64,000 nucleotides of DNA. Origin: AP-15 sp963818695. GTDB lineage: Bacteria > Pseudomonadota > Alphaproteobacteria > ATCC43930 > CGMCC-115725. Location: NCBI GenBank assembly GCA_963818695.1, contig CAWFTG010000006.1:166751-230750 (forward strand), read 5' to 3'. Positions 35,593-43,927 of the stretch are shown here, in pieces (position 1 is the stretch's first letter; each line of letters opens with the position of its first letter). Below the pieces are notes generated by a model. It was not told the DNA's origin, made no database searches, and saw only the letters and a list, made by a program, of their open reading frames with translations. Both the position numbers and the translations under genes were made by a program.

Positions 35593-36306
35593 CTAGTGCC
35601 GACCTCCTTCGAGATATGCAGCGCGTACTTCGGGGTCGGCCAGCAGCTCGGGCCCGGTGCCGCTCACCGTGATCCGCCCGGTCTGCATCACATAGCCGCG
35701 ATGGGCCAGCCGCAGCGCATGATGCGCGTTCTGCTCGACGAGGAGCACGGTCATGTTCTGCCGCTCGTTGATCTCGCGGATAACGCCGAGGATGTGCTTG
35801 ACGATCAGCGGCGCCAGGCCGAGCGACGGCTCGTCGAGCAACAGGAGCTGCGGCCGGCTCATCAATGCGCGTGCAATCGCCAGCATTTGCTGCTCGCCGC
35901 CGGACAATGTACCGCCACGCTGCCCCTGCCGCTGCTGCAGGATCGGGAACAACCCGAAGACGCGGGCGAGATCCTCGTCGAAGCAGGCGGGGTCGGCGGA
36001 CGTCGCCCCCATCTGCAGGTTTTCGAGCACGGTCATGCGCGGAAAAATTCGCCGCCCTTCCGGCACCTGGGCGATCCCGCGCCGCACGATCTCGAAGGTT
36101 TCGAGGTGGGTGATGTCATGCCCGCCGAACAGAACCCGGCCGCGCGCGGCCCGCGGCCGGCCGCAAACCGTCATCAGCAGGGTCGATTTTCCGGCGCCGT
36201 TGGCGCCGATCAAAGCCACGATTTCGCCCGCGCCGACATCGAGATCGACCCCCCGAAGCGCTTCGATGTTGCCGTAAAAAGCGTGAACCCCGGAGAGTGC
36301 GAGCAT
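35593..36306 (-). CDS. livF: Branched-chain amino-acid ABC transporter ATP-binding protein LivF
   Basis: This 237-residue ABC ATPase has Walker A GANGAGKST, the Q-loop region, the signature LSGGEQQMLAIARALM, Walker B LLLLDEPSLGLAP and the switch His near LLVEQNAHHAL. The ending PEVRAAYLEGG is typical of LivF. It lies 47 bases upstream of livK on the same strand. The partners LivG, LivH and LivM are not in the window (upstream is an amidase), so the operon is incomplete here. The gene itself is intact. Confidence 0.93.
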   Translation of the reverse strand: MLALSGVHAFYGNIEALRGVDLDVGAGEIVALIGANGAGKSTLLMTVCGRPRAARGRVLFGGHDITHLETFEIVRRGIAQVPEGRRIFPRMTVLENLQMGATSADPACFDEDLARVFGLFPILQQRQGQRGGTLSGGEQQMLAIARALMSRPQLLLLDEPSLGLAPLIVKHILGVIREINERQNMTVLLVEQNAHHALRLAHRGYVMQTGRITVSGTGPELLADPEVRAAYLEGGRH

Positions 36307-36382
36307 TAGCGCCTAATTCGGAAACGCACCGTGCGTTCTTCGAGACGACCGACTCGGAGGAGGCACGCGCTTCTGCGGGTAG

Positions 36383-38014
36383 TTACTCGAACCGGAAGGT
36401 ATTCGCAGGCTCCTCGCTATAGGCGCGGTCGCGGTAAAGCCGGCCGGTCATTGCAATGACGTAGGGTGCGGCGGCGCAGGCCATCTTGAACTGGCGCTCG
36501 GACAGGGTCAGGCCAGCGGCGCGGCAGGCGATGGCGACCCTGTCCCGTGTGGCGGCATCGATTTGGGCGGGTTCCGGATCGGGTACCGGCGGCAGTACGG
36601 TCGAGAATTCGGTGTCGGGGTCGAGCGGCGGTCTTCTCGTCCGCCACGGCGTCGCTTTCTCATAGACCTGCGCCACCCGTAAAACCGTCACATCGTCGAA
36701 GGGGCGTCCGACGACCTGCATCGACAGTGGCAATCCATTGCTGCTGAACCCGATGCACTGCGCCAACGCCGGACCGCCGGTTACGTTGAAGGGTGTCGTC
36801 AATGACGGCCGCTTCCAGAATTCGATGGTGCTCCACGTGCCGAGGCGCGGCGCCGGCGCGCCTGCCGTCGCGGTAACCAGCACATCGTAATTGGCGTAGA
36901 CGGGCGCCATTTCGGCCAGCATTCGCCGCCGCTCGCGCTGGGCTTGGACATAATCGCGGCCGCTGATCAGCACCGCGGGAAGCACGCGGCCGAGGAAATC
37001 CTCGCCAAAATCACCCGGCCGCCTGCGCAAAGCCTGTTCGTGCACGGCGAGCAGTTCGCTTTCCGCGATCATGACCTTGACGTCGTAATAATCTTGCGCC
37101 GGCCGCAGCCGCACTTCGCCGAGAGTGGCGCCCCGCGATCGCAGCACGGCAAACGCCTCCTCCAGCGCCGCGCTTACCTCTTGTGTCACCGCGCAATCAT
37201 CTTCGTGCAGATGGCGCACGACTCCGACACGCAGGCCCTTGATGTCGGCGGTCAGCGCCGCGCGGTAGTCCGGCACCGGCCGCGTTGCGCTGGCCGGGTC
37301 GTTCGGGTCGTGGCCGGCGATCGCTTGCAGAACGATCGCGCAGTCCTCGACCGTCCAGGTCATCGGGCCGGCATGGTCGAAGCTGAACGAGTTCGCGTAG
37401 ACGCCATACCGGCTTACCAGGCCATAGGTCGGCTTTAGCCCGACGATGCCGCACAGCGCGGCGGGGCCGCGGATCGAGCCGCCGGTGTCCGAGCCGAGCG
37501 CAGCCGGGACAAACCCAGCCGCCACCGCCGCACCCGAGCCGCTCGACGAGCCGCCGGTGAAATGCTCGCGGTTCCACGGGTTGCGGGCCGGCGGCCAAGG
37601 CAGGTCGAAGGACGGGCCGCCATGCGCGAATTCATGGGTCGCGAGCTTGCCGGTCAGCACGGCTCCCGCCTCGTAGAGCTTACGCACGGTCGTGGCGTCG
37701 GCAGAGGGGACCGTGTCCTGGCAGATCCGGGAATGGCCGGTCGTGCGAATCCCGGCGGTCGAATAGATGTCCTTCAGAGCAAACGGGATGCCGTGCATCG
37801 GGCCACGATAGCCGCCGGCCATGATCTCGCGCTCGGCTCGCCGAGCCTGGTCGAGTGCCCGCTCGGCAGTCGGCAGCAGGTATGCGTCGAGCTGCAGGTC
37901 GAGCGCCTCGGTGCGCCGGATCAGCGCGGTCGTCAGTTCGACCGGCGAAAGCCGCTTTTGCTTGATCAGCCGCGCCGCCTCGGCGATCGTCAGAAAGGCG
38001 AGTTCATCGGCCAT
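36383..38014 (-). CDS. Amidase-signature enzyme
   Basis: The 543 residues hold the Ser-cisSer-Lys triad of the family: K81 in GIPFALKDIYS, S156 in TGGSSSGSG and S180 in GSDTGGSIR. The 24-residue spacing between the two serines fits. It hydrolyses an amide; the substrate is unknown (AtzE-, GatA- and aryl-acylamidase-like members share the fold). An additional C-terminal ~70 residues (PDPEPAQIDAATRDRVAI onward) resemble the DUF4089-like add-on of some amidases. The signal-less binding protein starts 17 bases upstream on the same strand, so the two are co-transcribed. Confidence 0.93.
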   Translation of the reverse strand: MADELAFLTIAEAARLIKQKRLSPVELTTALIRRTEALDLQLDAYLLPTAERALDQARRAEREIMAGGYRGPMHGIPFALKDIYSTAGIRTTGHSRICQDTVPSADATTVRKLYEAGAVLTGKLATHEFAHGGPSFDLPWPPARNPWNREHFTGGSSSGSGAAVAAGFVPAALGSDTGGSIRGPAALCGIVGLKPTYGLVSRYGVYANSFSFDHAGPMTWTVEDCAIVLQAIAGHDPNDPASATRPVPDYRAALTADIKGLRVGVVRHLHEDDCAVTQEVSAALEEAFAVLRSRGATLGEVRLRPAQDYYDVKVMIAESELLAVHEQALRRRPGDFGEDFLGRVLPAVLISGRDYVQAQRERRRMLAEMAPVYANYDVLVTATAGAPAPRLGTWSTIEFWKRPSLTTPFNVTGGPALAQCIGFSSNGLPLSMQVVGRPFDDVTVLRVAQVYEKATPWRTRRPPLDPDTEFSTVLPPVPDPEPAQIDAATRDRVAIACRAAGLTLSERQFKMACAAAPYVIAMTGRLYRDRAYSEEPANTFRFE

Positions 38015-38030
38015 TCCCTTTTGCTCCCCT

Positions 38031-38762
38031 TTAGGCCGGAGGGGCGACCGAGAGGCGACCGACCACGTTGTGGCGCTCGATCAGGCGCGCCACCAGGCCG
38101 GATTTCTTCGCTTCCTCGACAAAGTCGCGCAGAAAGGCGGCGCCGGCGGAATTGGTCCGCGCCGTACCAACCGCCTGCTGCACGGCGGTGAACTGGCCGT
38201 CGAGAATGCGCGCACGGGGCAATTTTTCGAGGTCCGACAGCAGTCCCGGGCGCAAGCCGGCGAGCGCATCCATTTTGTCGTCGACGAATTGCTTGAAGGC
38301 GGCACCGCCGCCGCCTTCCGAGCGAATGACTTCGGCATGCTTGATATTGCGCGCGAGCCACAGATCATAAGCGCTGCGCGCGCTCACTGCGATGCGCACG
38401 CCGGGCTTATCGACATCCGCAATGCTTTTAAGGGGCGATCCCGCCGGCACCAGATAGGTCGCCTCGATCTCGACATAGGCCGGGGTAAAGGCGATCTTCT
38501 CGGCCCGCTGCGGTTCCGCGCCGATCAGGCCGATGTCCCAGAGACCGGCGCCCGCCGCATCGGCGAGTTCGCCCGGCCGCGCATAAGGTACATAGGCGAC
38601 TGGCACGCCCAGACGCGCAGCAATCTCCCGCGCCATGTCGGGCGCCACCCCCTCGGGATCACCCGATGGGGTGCGTCCCGTGACCAGCAGGAAATTCCCC
38701 ATATTGATCGCCGCACGCAGAACGCCGGTCGGGGCAAGCTCGGAGACGATATCTTCTGGCAT
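38031..38762 (-). CDS. Family 3 solute-binding-protein domain without signal peptide
   Basis: The 243 residues have the periplasmic binding fold (GVLRAAINMGNFLLVTGRTP, GVAPDMAREIAARLGVPVAY, LWDIGLIGAEPQRAEKIAF) but begin MPEDIVSELAPTGVL, with no export signal and no upstream in-frame hydrophobic part. So it is probably cytoplasmic. It is next to an amidase and far from any ABC permease. A ligand-binding or sensing role for the amidase substrate is an inference. It may also be a decayed transporter part, but the sequence is otherwise clean. Confidence 0.8.
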   Translation of the reverse strand: MPEDIVSELAPTGVLRAAINMGNFLLVTGRTPSGDPEGVAPDMAREIAARLGVPVAYVPYARPGELADAAGAGLWDIGLIGAEPQRAEKIAFTPAYVEIEATYLVPAGSPLKSIADVDKPGVRIAVSARSAYDLWLARNIKHAEVIRSEGGGGAAFKQFVDDKMDALAGLRPGLLSDLEKLPRARILDGQFTAVQQAVGTARTNSAGAAFLRDFVEEAKKSGLVARLIERHNVVGRLSVAPPA

Positions 38763-38839
38763 GGGTCAATCCCGGGTTGGTGGCGTTGACCGCCTCAGTT
38801 TGGATTATCGGCAGCGGGTAAGCACGCGAAAAACACGCC

Positions 38840-38848
38840 TGTGGATAA
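38840..38848. promoter_or_regulatory. Single consensus DnaA box in an intergenic gap
   Basis: TGTGGATAA (reverse TTATCCACA) matches the DnaA consensus. It sits in the 279-base gap 38763-39041, which also holds GTTGAAAAC and other A-rich stretches but no gene. One box does not make an origin; it may be chance. Confidence 0.3.
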
Positions 38849-39064
38849 CCCTGTTGAAAACTCGGGCGAAACCCGTGCCAGAAGCGCGGCGCATCTTTGT
38901 GTTCCGCAAATTCCCCAACTTGCGCTCTGCTGTCGAGGACTGGACATTGCCCTCGATCCTTCAAAGATAGACTAGCCTAATCCAACGCCGGACAGATGTC
39001 TCACGATCGTCACATTTGTTGTGAACAAGTCGCCTTGCGCATCAACATCGTAGGCGAGCGGCGA

Positions 39065-39451
39065 TCAGATCCGGCAGTGTGGCGCAAAAGCCAGGAAAAG
39101 GATCGGCTGGGCGAGCGAGCCGATCATGCGGGCGGGCGAGCGGGAATACCGCTTCAATTGCCGCCGCCAGCCGCCAAAGGATGAAGACCGCGCTCACCGT
39201 CGGCCGCGCCAGACCTGACGCATCATGCGCATGCGGTCGACTGGCGCCGCCCCAGTCTTCGCGGATACTGCGCCCGGTCAGGGCGATAAACCCGTCCTCC
39301 AGGGTGCGGCCGCCGGTCTCGTCCCGCAGCGCCGTGGCGGTGCCCTCTGCCACAATCCGGCCATGCTCGATGACCGCGATGCAGTCGGGGACGCGCTCCG
39401 CCTCCTCCATGTAGGCTATTGTGAAAATAACCGTGAATGAATTCGGCTTCC
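39065..39451 (-). pseudogene. Relic of an ABC-2 exporter (ATPase C-terminus plus permease N-terminus)
   Basis: From ~39451 the minus strand encodes TVIFTIAYMEEAERVPDCIA, VIEHGRIVAEGTATAL and TLEDGFIALTGRSIRED, the last ~60 residues of a drug/polysaccharide-type ABC ATPase; its nucleotide-binding core is gone. In another frame, from ATG 39232, come MRMMRQVWRGRR, a TGA, and then GWRRQLKRYSRSPARMIGSL followed by AQPILFL, the N-terminus of an ABC-2 permease, ending at a TGA (39065). Order and overlap are as in intact exporter operons, so this is a remnant of two genes after deletion on both sides. Confidence 0.75.
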
Positions 39452-39491
39452 GCCGGGAGACGATTCGCTGAGATAACCCTCGAGCCTGGTT

Positions 39492-40142
39492 TCACCCGAT
39501 CAGCTTTTTCAGCCGCTCGGCGATCTGCTCGGGAGCACTTTCGTGGGTGAAGCTGGCGGTGAACCGTCCCTCCGGGTCCATCACATAGATGACCGAGCTG
39601 TGGTCCATCGAATAGTCGCCGCCGGCTTCCGGATGCTTCGCGTAATAAACCCGATAGCCTTTTGCCGCCTTGGCGATCTCTTCGGGGGTCCCGGTCAGCG
39701 CCAGGATCGGGGCATCGAAGCTCGTGACATAGGCTTTGAGCGACTTGGGCGTGTCCCGCTCGGGATCGACGGTGATGAAGACCGGACGAACCGCGTCGCG
39801 CTTCGGTCCGAGCTGGGAGAGCGCGATCGAGATGTCGTTGAGCGCCGTCGGACAGGCATCGGGGCAATGCGTGTAGCCGAAATAGATCAGCGACCACTTC
39901 CCCTTGAGGTCGGCATCGGTGACCGTCTTCCCGTTCTGATCGACCAGATGAAACGGCCCGCCGATTGCGCTCGCGAGCGCTGTTCCGGCCACCCCTCGCG
40001 GGGTATCACGCAAGGCCAAGGCGAGGAAGGCGCCGGTCCCCAGGATGACGAGTTCGGCGAGAACGCCGGCGATCAGCAAGAAACGGCGTGAGCTGCCGGC
40101 GGGCGAGGTGCGGAGCGGGGTGGTCGGGGAGCTGCGGGCCAT
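39492..40142 (-). CDS. SCO1/SenC-type copper chaperone for cytochrome oxidase
   Basis: The 216 residues have a basic N-terminus and one TM anchor (~19-45), then a thioredoxin fold with the copper-binding YFGYTHCPDACPT (CxxxC) and the distal His in MDHSSVIYVMDP. SCO proteins deliver Cu to the CuA site of cytochrome c oxidase. It is the third gene of a minus-strand run with DUF2946 and PCuAC proteins, all membrane or periplasmic, forming a copper-delivery operon. Confidence 0.94.
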   Translation of the reverse strand: MARSSPTTPLRTSPAGSSRRFLLIAGVLAELVILGTGAFLALALRDTPRGVAGTALASAIGGPFHLVDQNGKTVTDADLKGKWSLIYFGYTHCPDACPTALNDISIALSQLGPKRDAVRPVFITVDPERDTPKSLKAYVTSFDAPILALTGTPEEIAKAAKGYRVYYAKHPEAGGDYSMDHSSVIYVMDPEGRFTASFTHESAPEQIAERLKKLIG

Positions 40143-40159
40143 AATGACTCCTCCTCGAC

Positions 40160-40618
40160 TCAGTGCTGCGCCGTGGCCGGAGCGGGACCCTTTGCGCCGG
40201 CCTTCTCGACAGTCACGGTCACCGTGCGAGGACCGGCCTTCTCGAAATCCAGGGTCAGCGAGAAGGATTGCCCTTCGCGCAATGGTTGCTTGAGGCCCAC
40301 CAGCATGATGTGCTCACCACCCGGCTTCAAGCTGACGGGCTGACCGGCGGGGATATCGAGCCCCGAGATCGGCCGCATCTTCATGACCATGCCCTGCATC
40401 GACATCGTATGCAGTTCGGCCTTCTTCGCGACCGGGGTCGAGGCCGAGACCAGCCGGTCGGTGGTGGGCGACGTTATTGTGACGTAAGCGGCGCCGTTTT
40501 CCGCTTTGCCTGGGGTCGCTCCGGCCCAAGCGTTGTTGATTTCAAGCTGAGCCGGCTGCGCCATCGCTGCGGTTGCAACGGCTAGCCCCGCTGCGAAAGC
40601 GAGAAACTTGATCGACAT
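40160..40618 (-). CDS. PCu(A)C-type periplasmic copper chaperone
   Basis: The 152 residues start with a signal peptide (MSIKFLAFAAGLAVATAAMA) and contain the Cu(I)-binding pattern with HTMSMQGMVMKMRPI and, downstream, GGEHIMLVGL (His and Met ligands). The ATG at 40618 has AAAGGAAT ahead; the frame extends further but without sense. It works with SCO in cytochrome-oxidase copper loading; the SCO gene begins 18 bases after its stop. Confidence 0.93.
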   Translation of the reverse strand: MSIKFLAFAAGLAVATAAMAQPAQLEINNAWAGATPGKAENGAAYVTITSPTTDRLVSASTPVAKKAELHTMSMQGMVMKMRPISGLDIPAGQPVSLKPGGEHIMLVGLKQPLREGQSFSLTLDFEKAGPRTVTVTVEKAGAKGPAPATAQH

Positions 40619-40691
40619 CGGAATTCCTTTGGGTATAGCGGCGCCCCGAAAGGGCAGGCCGCGAATGGTTACAGTTGTGATGGGGAGGGGC

Positions 40692-41114
40692 TTAGAGCGC
40701 CGACGGCGGAGCCCGCGCCTGCATCCCACCATGCCGGATCGAGGCGACCGATAAAGCCGTCAAAGGCTGCGGCTGGCTCTCGTCGGCAACTTCGCCAGGA
40801 ACTGCGAAGCCAGGCGACCGCGGCAGCGGCGCAGCCGGCACGCTGCACAACGGACAATGCTGTACGAGCAGACCGGGCTTGGTCTTGCCCGGTGCGTCGC
40901 CCGGCCATTGGCCGCAAATGCCCACCCGGGGAATGTCGCGACCGGACTCCTTCAGAAAGGCGATCGAGAGCGCAGCCGGCAACAGAACGTTGCCCAGCAA
41001 TGCGACACAGGCGAGCCACGTCGCGGCCGCTCCGCTGCGTCCTCGCAACGGCGCAATGCGGTGCAGGTTGCCGAGCAGCGAATGCCTCATTCGGTCACCC
41101 AACCACCCGGTCAT
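40692..41114 (-). CDS. DUF2946-family membrane protein
   Basis: The 140 residues have one TM segment (~30-52) and the family's CxxC pair (QHCPLCSV) after ICGQWPGDAPG. DUF2946 genes often lie with copper-handling genes, as here, before the PCuAC and SCO genes. Its own function is unknown. It starts 6 bases after the mepA stop. Confidence 0.8.
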   Translation of the reverse strand: MTGWLGDRMRHSLLGNLHRIAPLRGRSGAAATWLACVALLGNVLLPAALSIAFLKESGRDIPRVGICGQWPGDAPGKTKPGLLVQHCPLCSVPAAPLPRSPGFAVPGEVADESQPQPLTALSVASIRHGGMQARAPPSAL

Positions 41115-41120
41115 GCAGCT

Positions 41121-42116
41121 TTACCGCGCCGCGGCCGGAACATGCAGGGCCTGACCGCTTGGTGCCGCGACCAGCGCGGCACAAGCGCGCGGCAAATCCG
41201 CCAGCCGCAGGGGTCTGGGGGGTGGGGATGGTGCCGGATGAAGCGCTTCGTCGGTAAACCACCAACCGAGTTCTTTGCCGCAGCCATCGCCCGGCGGAGG
41301 CGGTGCCTGGTTATGGCATTCCAGCTCGCCGTTCGGGCAGGAAAGCCGAACATGAAAATGGTAATTGTGGCCCCACCACGGCCGAATCTTCGTCAACCAG
41401 GCCCGGTTCGAACCTGCCTCACGGCACAGCGCCCGCTTGATCGCGGGATTGACAAAGATCCGTTCCACCGCCGGCTCACGCGCGACTGTCTCGAGCAGGC
41501 GTTTATGCTGCGGCGTCCAGGCGGCATCGACCCCCATTCCGTCGGCGGTAACCACATCGGTCGCGGACATTTCGTCGCGCTCACTCGGGCTGAGCCGCCG
41601 GTCGGGCATCGGGGTCAGCCAGAGATCGGCGTCAAGGCCGATCTGGTGCGATCCATGCCCGGTCAGCATTGGTCCGCCTCGCGGTTGCGCGATGTCGCCG
41701 ACCAGAAGCCCGGGCCACCCGGCCTCGGCGGATAGCTTCGCTGCCAGTCGTTCCAAAAGCGAAATCAGCACCGGATGGCCCCAGGCACGATTGCGCGACG
41801 GGCGCATGACCTGCCAATTCGGCCCATCGGCTGGCAAGGCGACCGCGCCGCTCAGACATCCCCGCTCGTAAGCGCCGATCGCCTGAGCTGGCCCCGGCAT
41901 TGGCGCGACCTCGCGCCCGAACAGGACCTTCGCCGCGTCGGGCGGCAACTGTGCGAGCACCGTTGCCCGATGCGCCGCCTCCTGCGCCGCAGTTTCCTGC
42001 GCCGAGGCGCTGCAGCAGCCGAACGATGCGGCGAGAATAAAAACCGAGAAACAGGCGTGGCGCCTCCGATGCTGTCGGTGTGTCATAGAGGTTGAGGGGC
42101 AACTCGCCATCCGCAT
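41121..42116 (-). CDS. mepA: Penicillin-insensitive murein endopeptidase
   Basis: The 331 residues start with a signal (FSVFILAASFGCCSASA; ATG 42086 is an alternative start) and carry the LAS-type Zn motifs GHGSHQIGLDADLWLTP and WGHNYHFHVRLSCP. It cleaves D-Ala-meso-DAP cross-links in peptidoglycan in the periplasm. The start codon immediately follows the fzlA stop (TGA-ATG). The Pro-rich C-terminal part (~270-300) is lineage-specific. Confidence 0.93.
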   Translation of the reverse strand: MRMASCPSTSMTHRQHRRRHACFSVFILAASFGCCSASAQETAAQEAAHRATVLAQLPPDAAKVLFGREVAPMPGPAQAIGAYERGCLSGAVALPADGPNWQVMRPSRNRAWGHPVLISLLERLAAKLSAEAGWPGLLVGDIAQPRGGPMLTGHGSHQIGLDADLWLTPMPDRRLSPSERDEMSATDVVTADGMGVDAAWTPQHKRLLETVAREPAVERIFVNPAIKRALCREAGSNRAWLTKIRPWWGHNYHFHVRLSCPNGELECHNQAPPPPGDGCGKELGWWFTDEALHPAPSPPPRPLRLADLPRACAALVAAPSGQALHVPAAAR

Positions 42117-42785
42117 TCAAAAATCGAGGTCGGCGTAATGTTTCGGCGGGGGGACCCCCGGGATGTGATCGGCCAAAATTTGGCGAAAGCTCGGTCGCGA
42201 CTTTATCCGCGCGTACCATTCCTTGGCCGGTTCGTGTGCATTCCAGGGAACGTCGCCCAAATAATCAAGGCTCGACAGCTGTGCGGCGGCGGTGATGTCG
42301 GCGATCGAGAAATGATCGCCGGCGAGCCACCGCCGCCGCTCGACGAGATATCCGAGATAGTCGAGGTGGTAAGGGAGATTTGCATGCCCGGCGCGAATCG
42401 CCAGCGAGTTCGGCTGGCCGAGCCCGGTCAGCCGCTTCATCATTTTTTCGCCGAGCAGATTTTCGGTCACCTCGATGTTCATCTTGATGTCGAACCAGGC
42501 GGTGAGGCGCCGCACCTCCGCACGGTCGACCGGGTTGATGCCGATCAGGATCTTCTCGCGGTAAACCTCGTCGAGATATTCGACTATCGCCGTCGTGTCG
42601 GCGAGGACGGTCCCGTCCGGTTCGATCAAGACCGGCACCTCGCCGGCCGGGCTGAGGGCGAGGAATTCCGGCCGCCTCTCCCACACCTTTTCGGTCTTCA
42701 GCGTGAAGTCGAGGTTCTTCTCCCTGAGCACGACGCGCACTTTGCGCGACAAGGGAGAAAGCCACAGGTGATAGAGTACGCGCAT
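42117..42785 (-). CDS. fzlA: GST-fold protein, probably FtsZ-binding FzlA
   Basis: The 222 residues have a thioredoxin-like N-domain (MRVLYHLWLSPLSRKVRVVL, NPAGEVPV-like LSPAGEVPVLIE) and an all-helical C-domain. The ending PGVPPPKHYADLDF matches the C-terminus I know from FzlA, the alphaproteobacterial GST homolog that curves FtsZ filaments and helps division. Plain glutathione S-transferase is the alternative. It precedes mepA directly. Confidence 0.75.
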   Translation of the reverse strand: MRVLYHLWLSPLSRKVRVVLREKNLDFTLKTEKVWERRPEFLALSPAGEVPVLIEPDGTVLADTTAIVEYLDEVYREKILIGINPVDRAEVRRLTAWFDIKMNIEVTENLLGEKMMKRLTGLGQPNSLAIRAGHANLPYHLDYLGYLVERRRWLAGDHFSIADITAAAQLSSLDYLGDVPWNAHEPAKEWYARIKSRPSFRQILADHIPGVPPPKHYADLDF

Positions 42786-42854
42786 GGAGGGGATTGTAAC
42801 CGCGACGAAGGCAACTGGACACGCATCAATTGGCAGCGCCGATCAGACCTTCGC

Positions 42855-43472
42855 CTAATGCTCCTGGCGATCGCGTCCCAGCGCTTCGAGTTGGTGAGTA
42901 AGCGCCTCGATCTGCGCCTCCAGCCGCTTAAGGCGGGGATCTTCTCCCTCCTTCTGCTTCGCCTCGGGCTCAGGTTCGGCCGAGGCCGACTTTCCGTCAC
43001 GGCCGTAGGGTGAGAGCATCTTCAAGGCGCCCTCGAACAAGGCCATATTCTGTTTGCCCATCTCCTCAAACTGGCCGAACGGGAAGATCCCGAATGTGGC
43101 CTGCAGGTTCTTGCGCATCTGCTCCTGGTTGCGCGCAAAGGCGATCATCGCCTGTTCGAGGTAGCCCGGCACCAGGAACTGCATGCTGTCGCCGTAGAAG
43201 CTGATCAACTGGCGCAGAAAGCTGGTGGGCAAGAGATTCTGGCCGCCCTTCTGCTCCTGCTCGACGATGATCTGGGTCAGCACCGAGCGGGTGATATCCT
43301 CACCGGTCTTGGCGTCGTGTGCGACAAAATCACCGCCTTCCTTGATCAATTTGGCGAGGTCGTCGAGCGTGACATAGCTGCTCGTCGCGGTGTTGTAGAG
43401 ACGCCGGTTGGCGTATTTCTTGACGACGACCGGTTTTGCTCCAGTGGAGTTGTCGCGGCTCGGGGTGTTCAT
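42855..43472 (-). CDS. phaR: Polyhydroxyalkanoate synthesis repressor PhaR
   Basis: The 205 residues show the PHB/PhaR N-terminal DNA-binding domain (VVKKYANRRLYNTATSSYVT, LDDLAKLIKEGGDFVAHDAKTGEDITRSVL) and the accumulation-regulator part (LLPTSFLRQLISFYGDSMQF, VPGYLEQAM), then a charged coiled coil (LKRLEAQIEALTHQLEALG). It represses phasin and PHA genes and binds PHA granules. It is divergent from the PHA synthase-like gene, with the usual phaR/phaC linkage. Confidence 0.95.
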   Translation of the reverse strand: MNTPSRDNSTGAKPVVVKKYANRRLYNTATSSYVTLDDLAKLIKEGGDFVAHDAKTGEDITRSVLTQIIVEQEQKGGQNLLPTSFLRQLISFYGDSMQFLVPGYLEQAMIAFARNQEQMRKNLQATFGIFPFGQFEEMGKQNMALFEGALKMLSPYGRDGKSASAEPEPEAKQKEGEDPRLKRLEAQIEALTHQLEALGRDRQEH

Positions 43473-43609
43473 GTGCGCGATGTCTCGCCTCGGACATAGT
43501 GTCCCTCAGCAGCAACAATACAGGCTTTTGGCTGAATTGCCTTATCAAACACGCGCCATCGGCTGCCGAATCGCTTCTCGACCTTGCAGCACGGGGTATA
43601 TTGATCGCG

Positions 43610-43927
43610 ATGAGCGATGCCGCAGACCTCGCCCGCCGCTTTTTGGCGCTGTGGGAGGATTATCTAACTGCGCTCCTCCCGAGTGCCTCCGCCGCGATGA
43701 GCCGCGATCCCGGTGCACGTGACGGCGCGGCGGAGGAGCCATCAGGGCCGCTTGGACCGCCGGCTGGTGCCGCGCCCGTTGGCGGCCCATCTGACGAGCG
43801 CAATGATGCTGTGGTCGGGCTCGCGGACCGTCTTGCCGCTCTTGAAAGACGCGTCGCTGCCATCGAGCGCGGGTGCCGAGCGACTTCGCGGCCTCGCGGT
43901 CGAGATCGACGCGGTAGGACCGAGTAG
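43610..43927 (+). CDS. Small coiled-coil protein overlapping the PHA synthase-like gene
   Basis: The 105 residues begin MSDAADLARRFLALWEDYLT, an amphipathic helix with Trp, then a Pro/Gly-rich linker and a coiled coil (GLADRLAALERRVAAIER). This plan recalls small accessory subunits of PHA synthases (PhaE/PhaR-like), but I have no sequence proof. It overlaps the downstream gene by up to 215 bases in another frame. The coiled-coil segment and the synthase's SRTVLPLLKDASLP segment use the same bases, and both look conserved. The last ~16 Arg-rich residues are doubtful. Confidence 0.5.
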   Translation: MSDAADLARRFLALWEDYLTALLPSASAAMSRDPGARDGAAEEPSGPLGPPAGAAPVGGPSDERNDAVVGLADRLAALERRVAAIERGCRATSRPRGRDRRGRTE

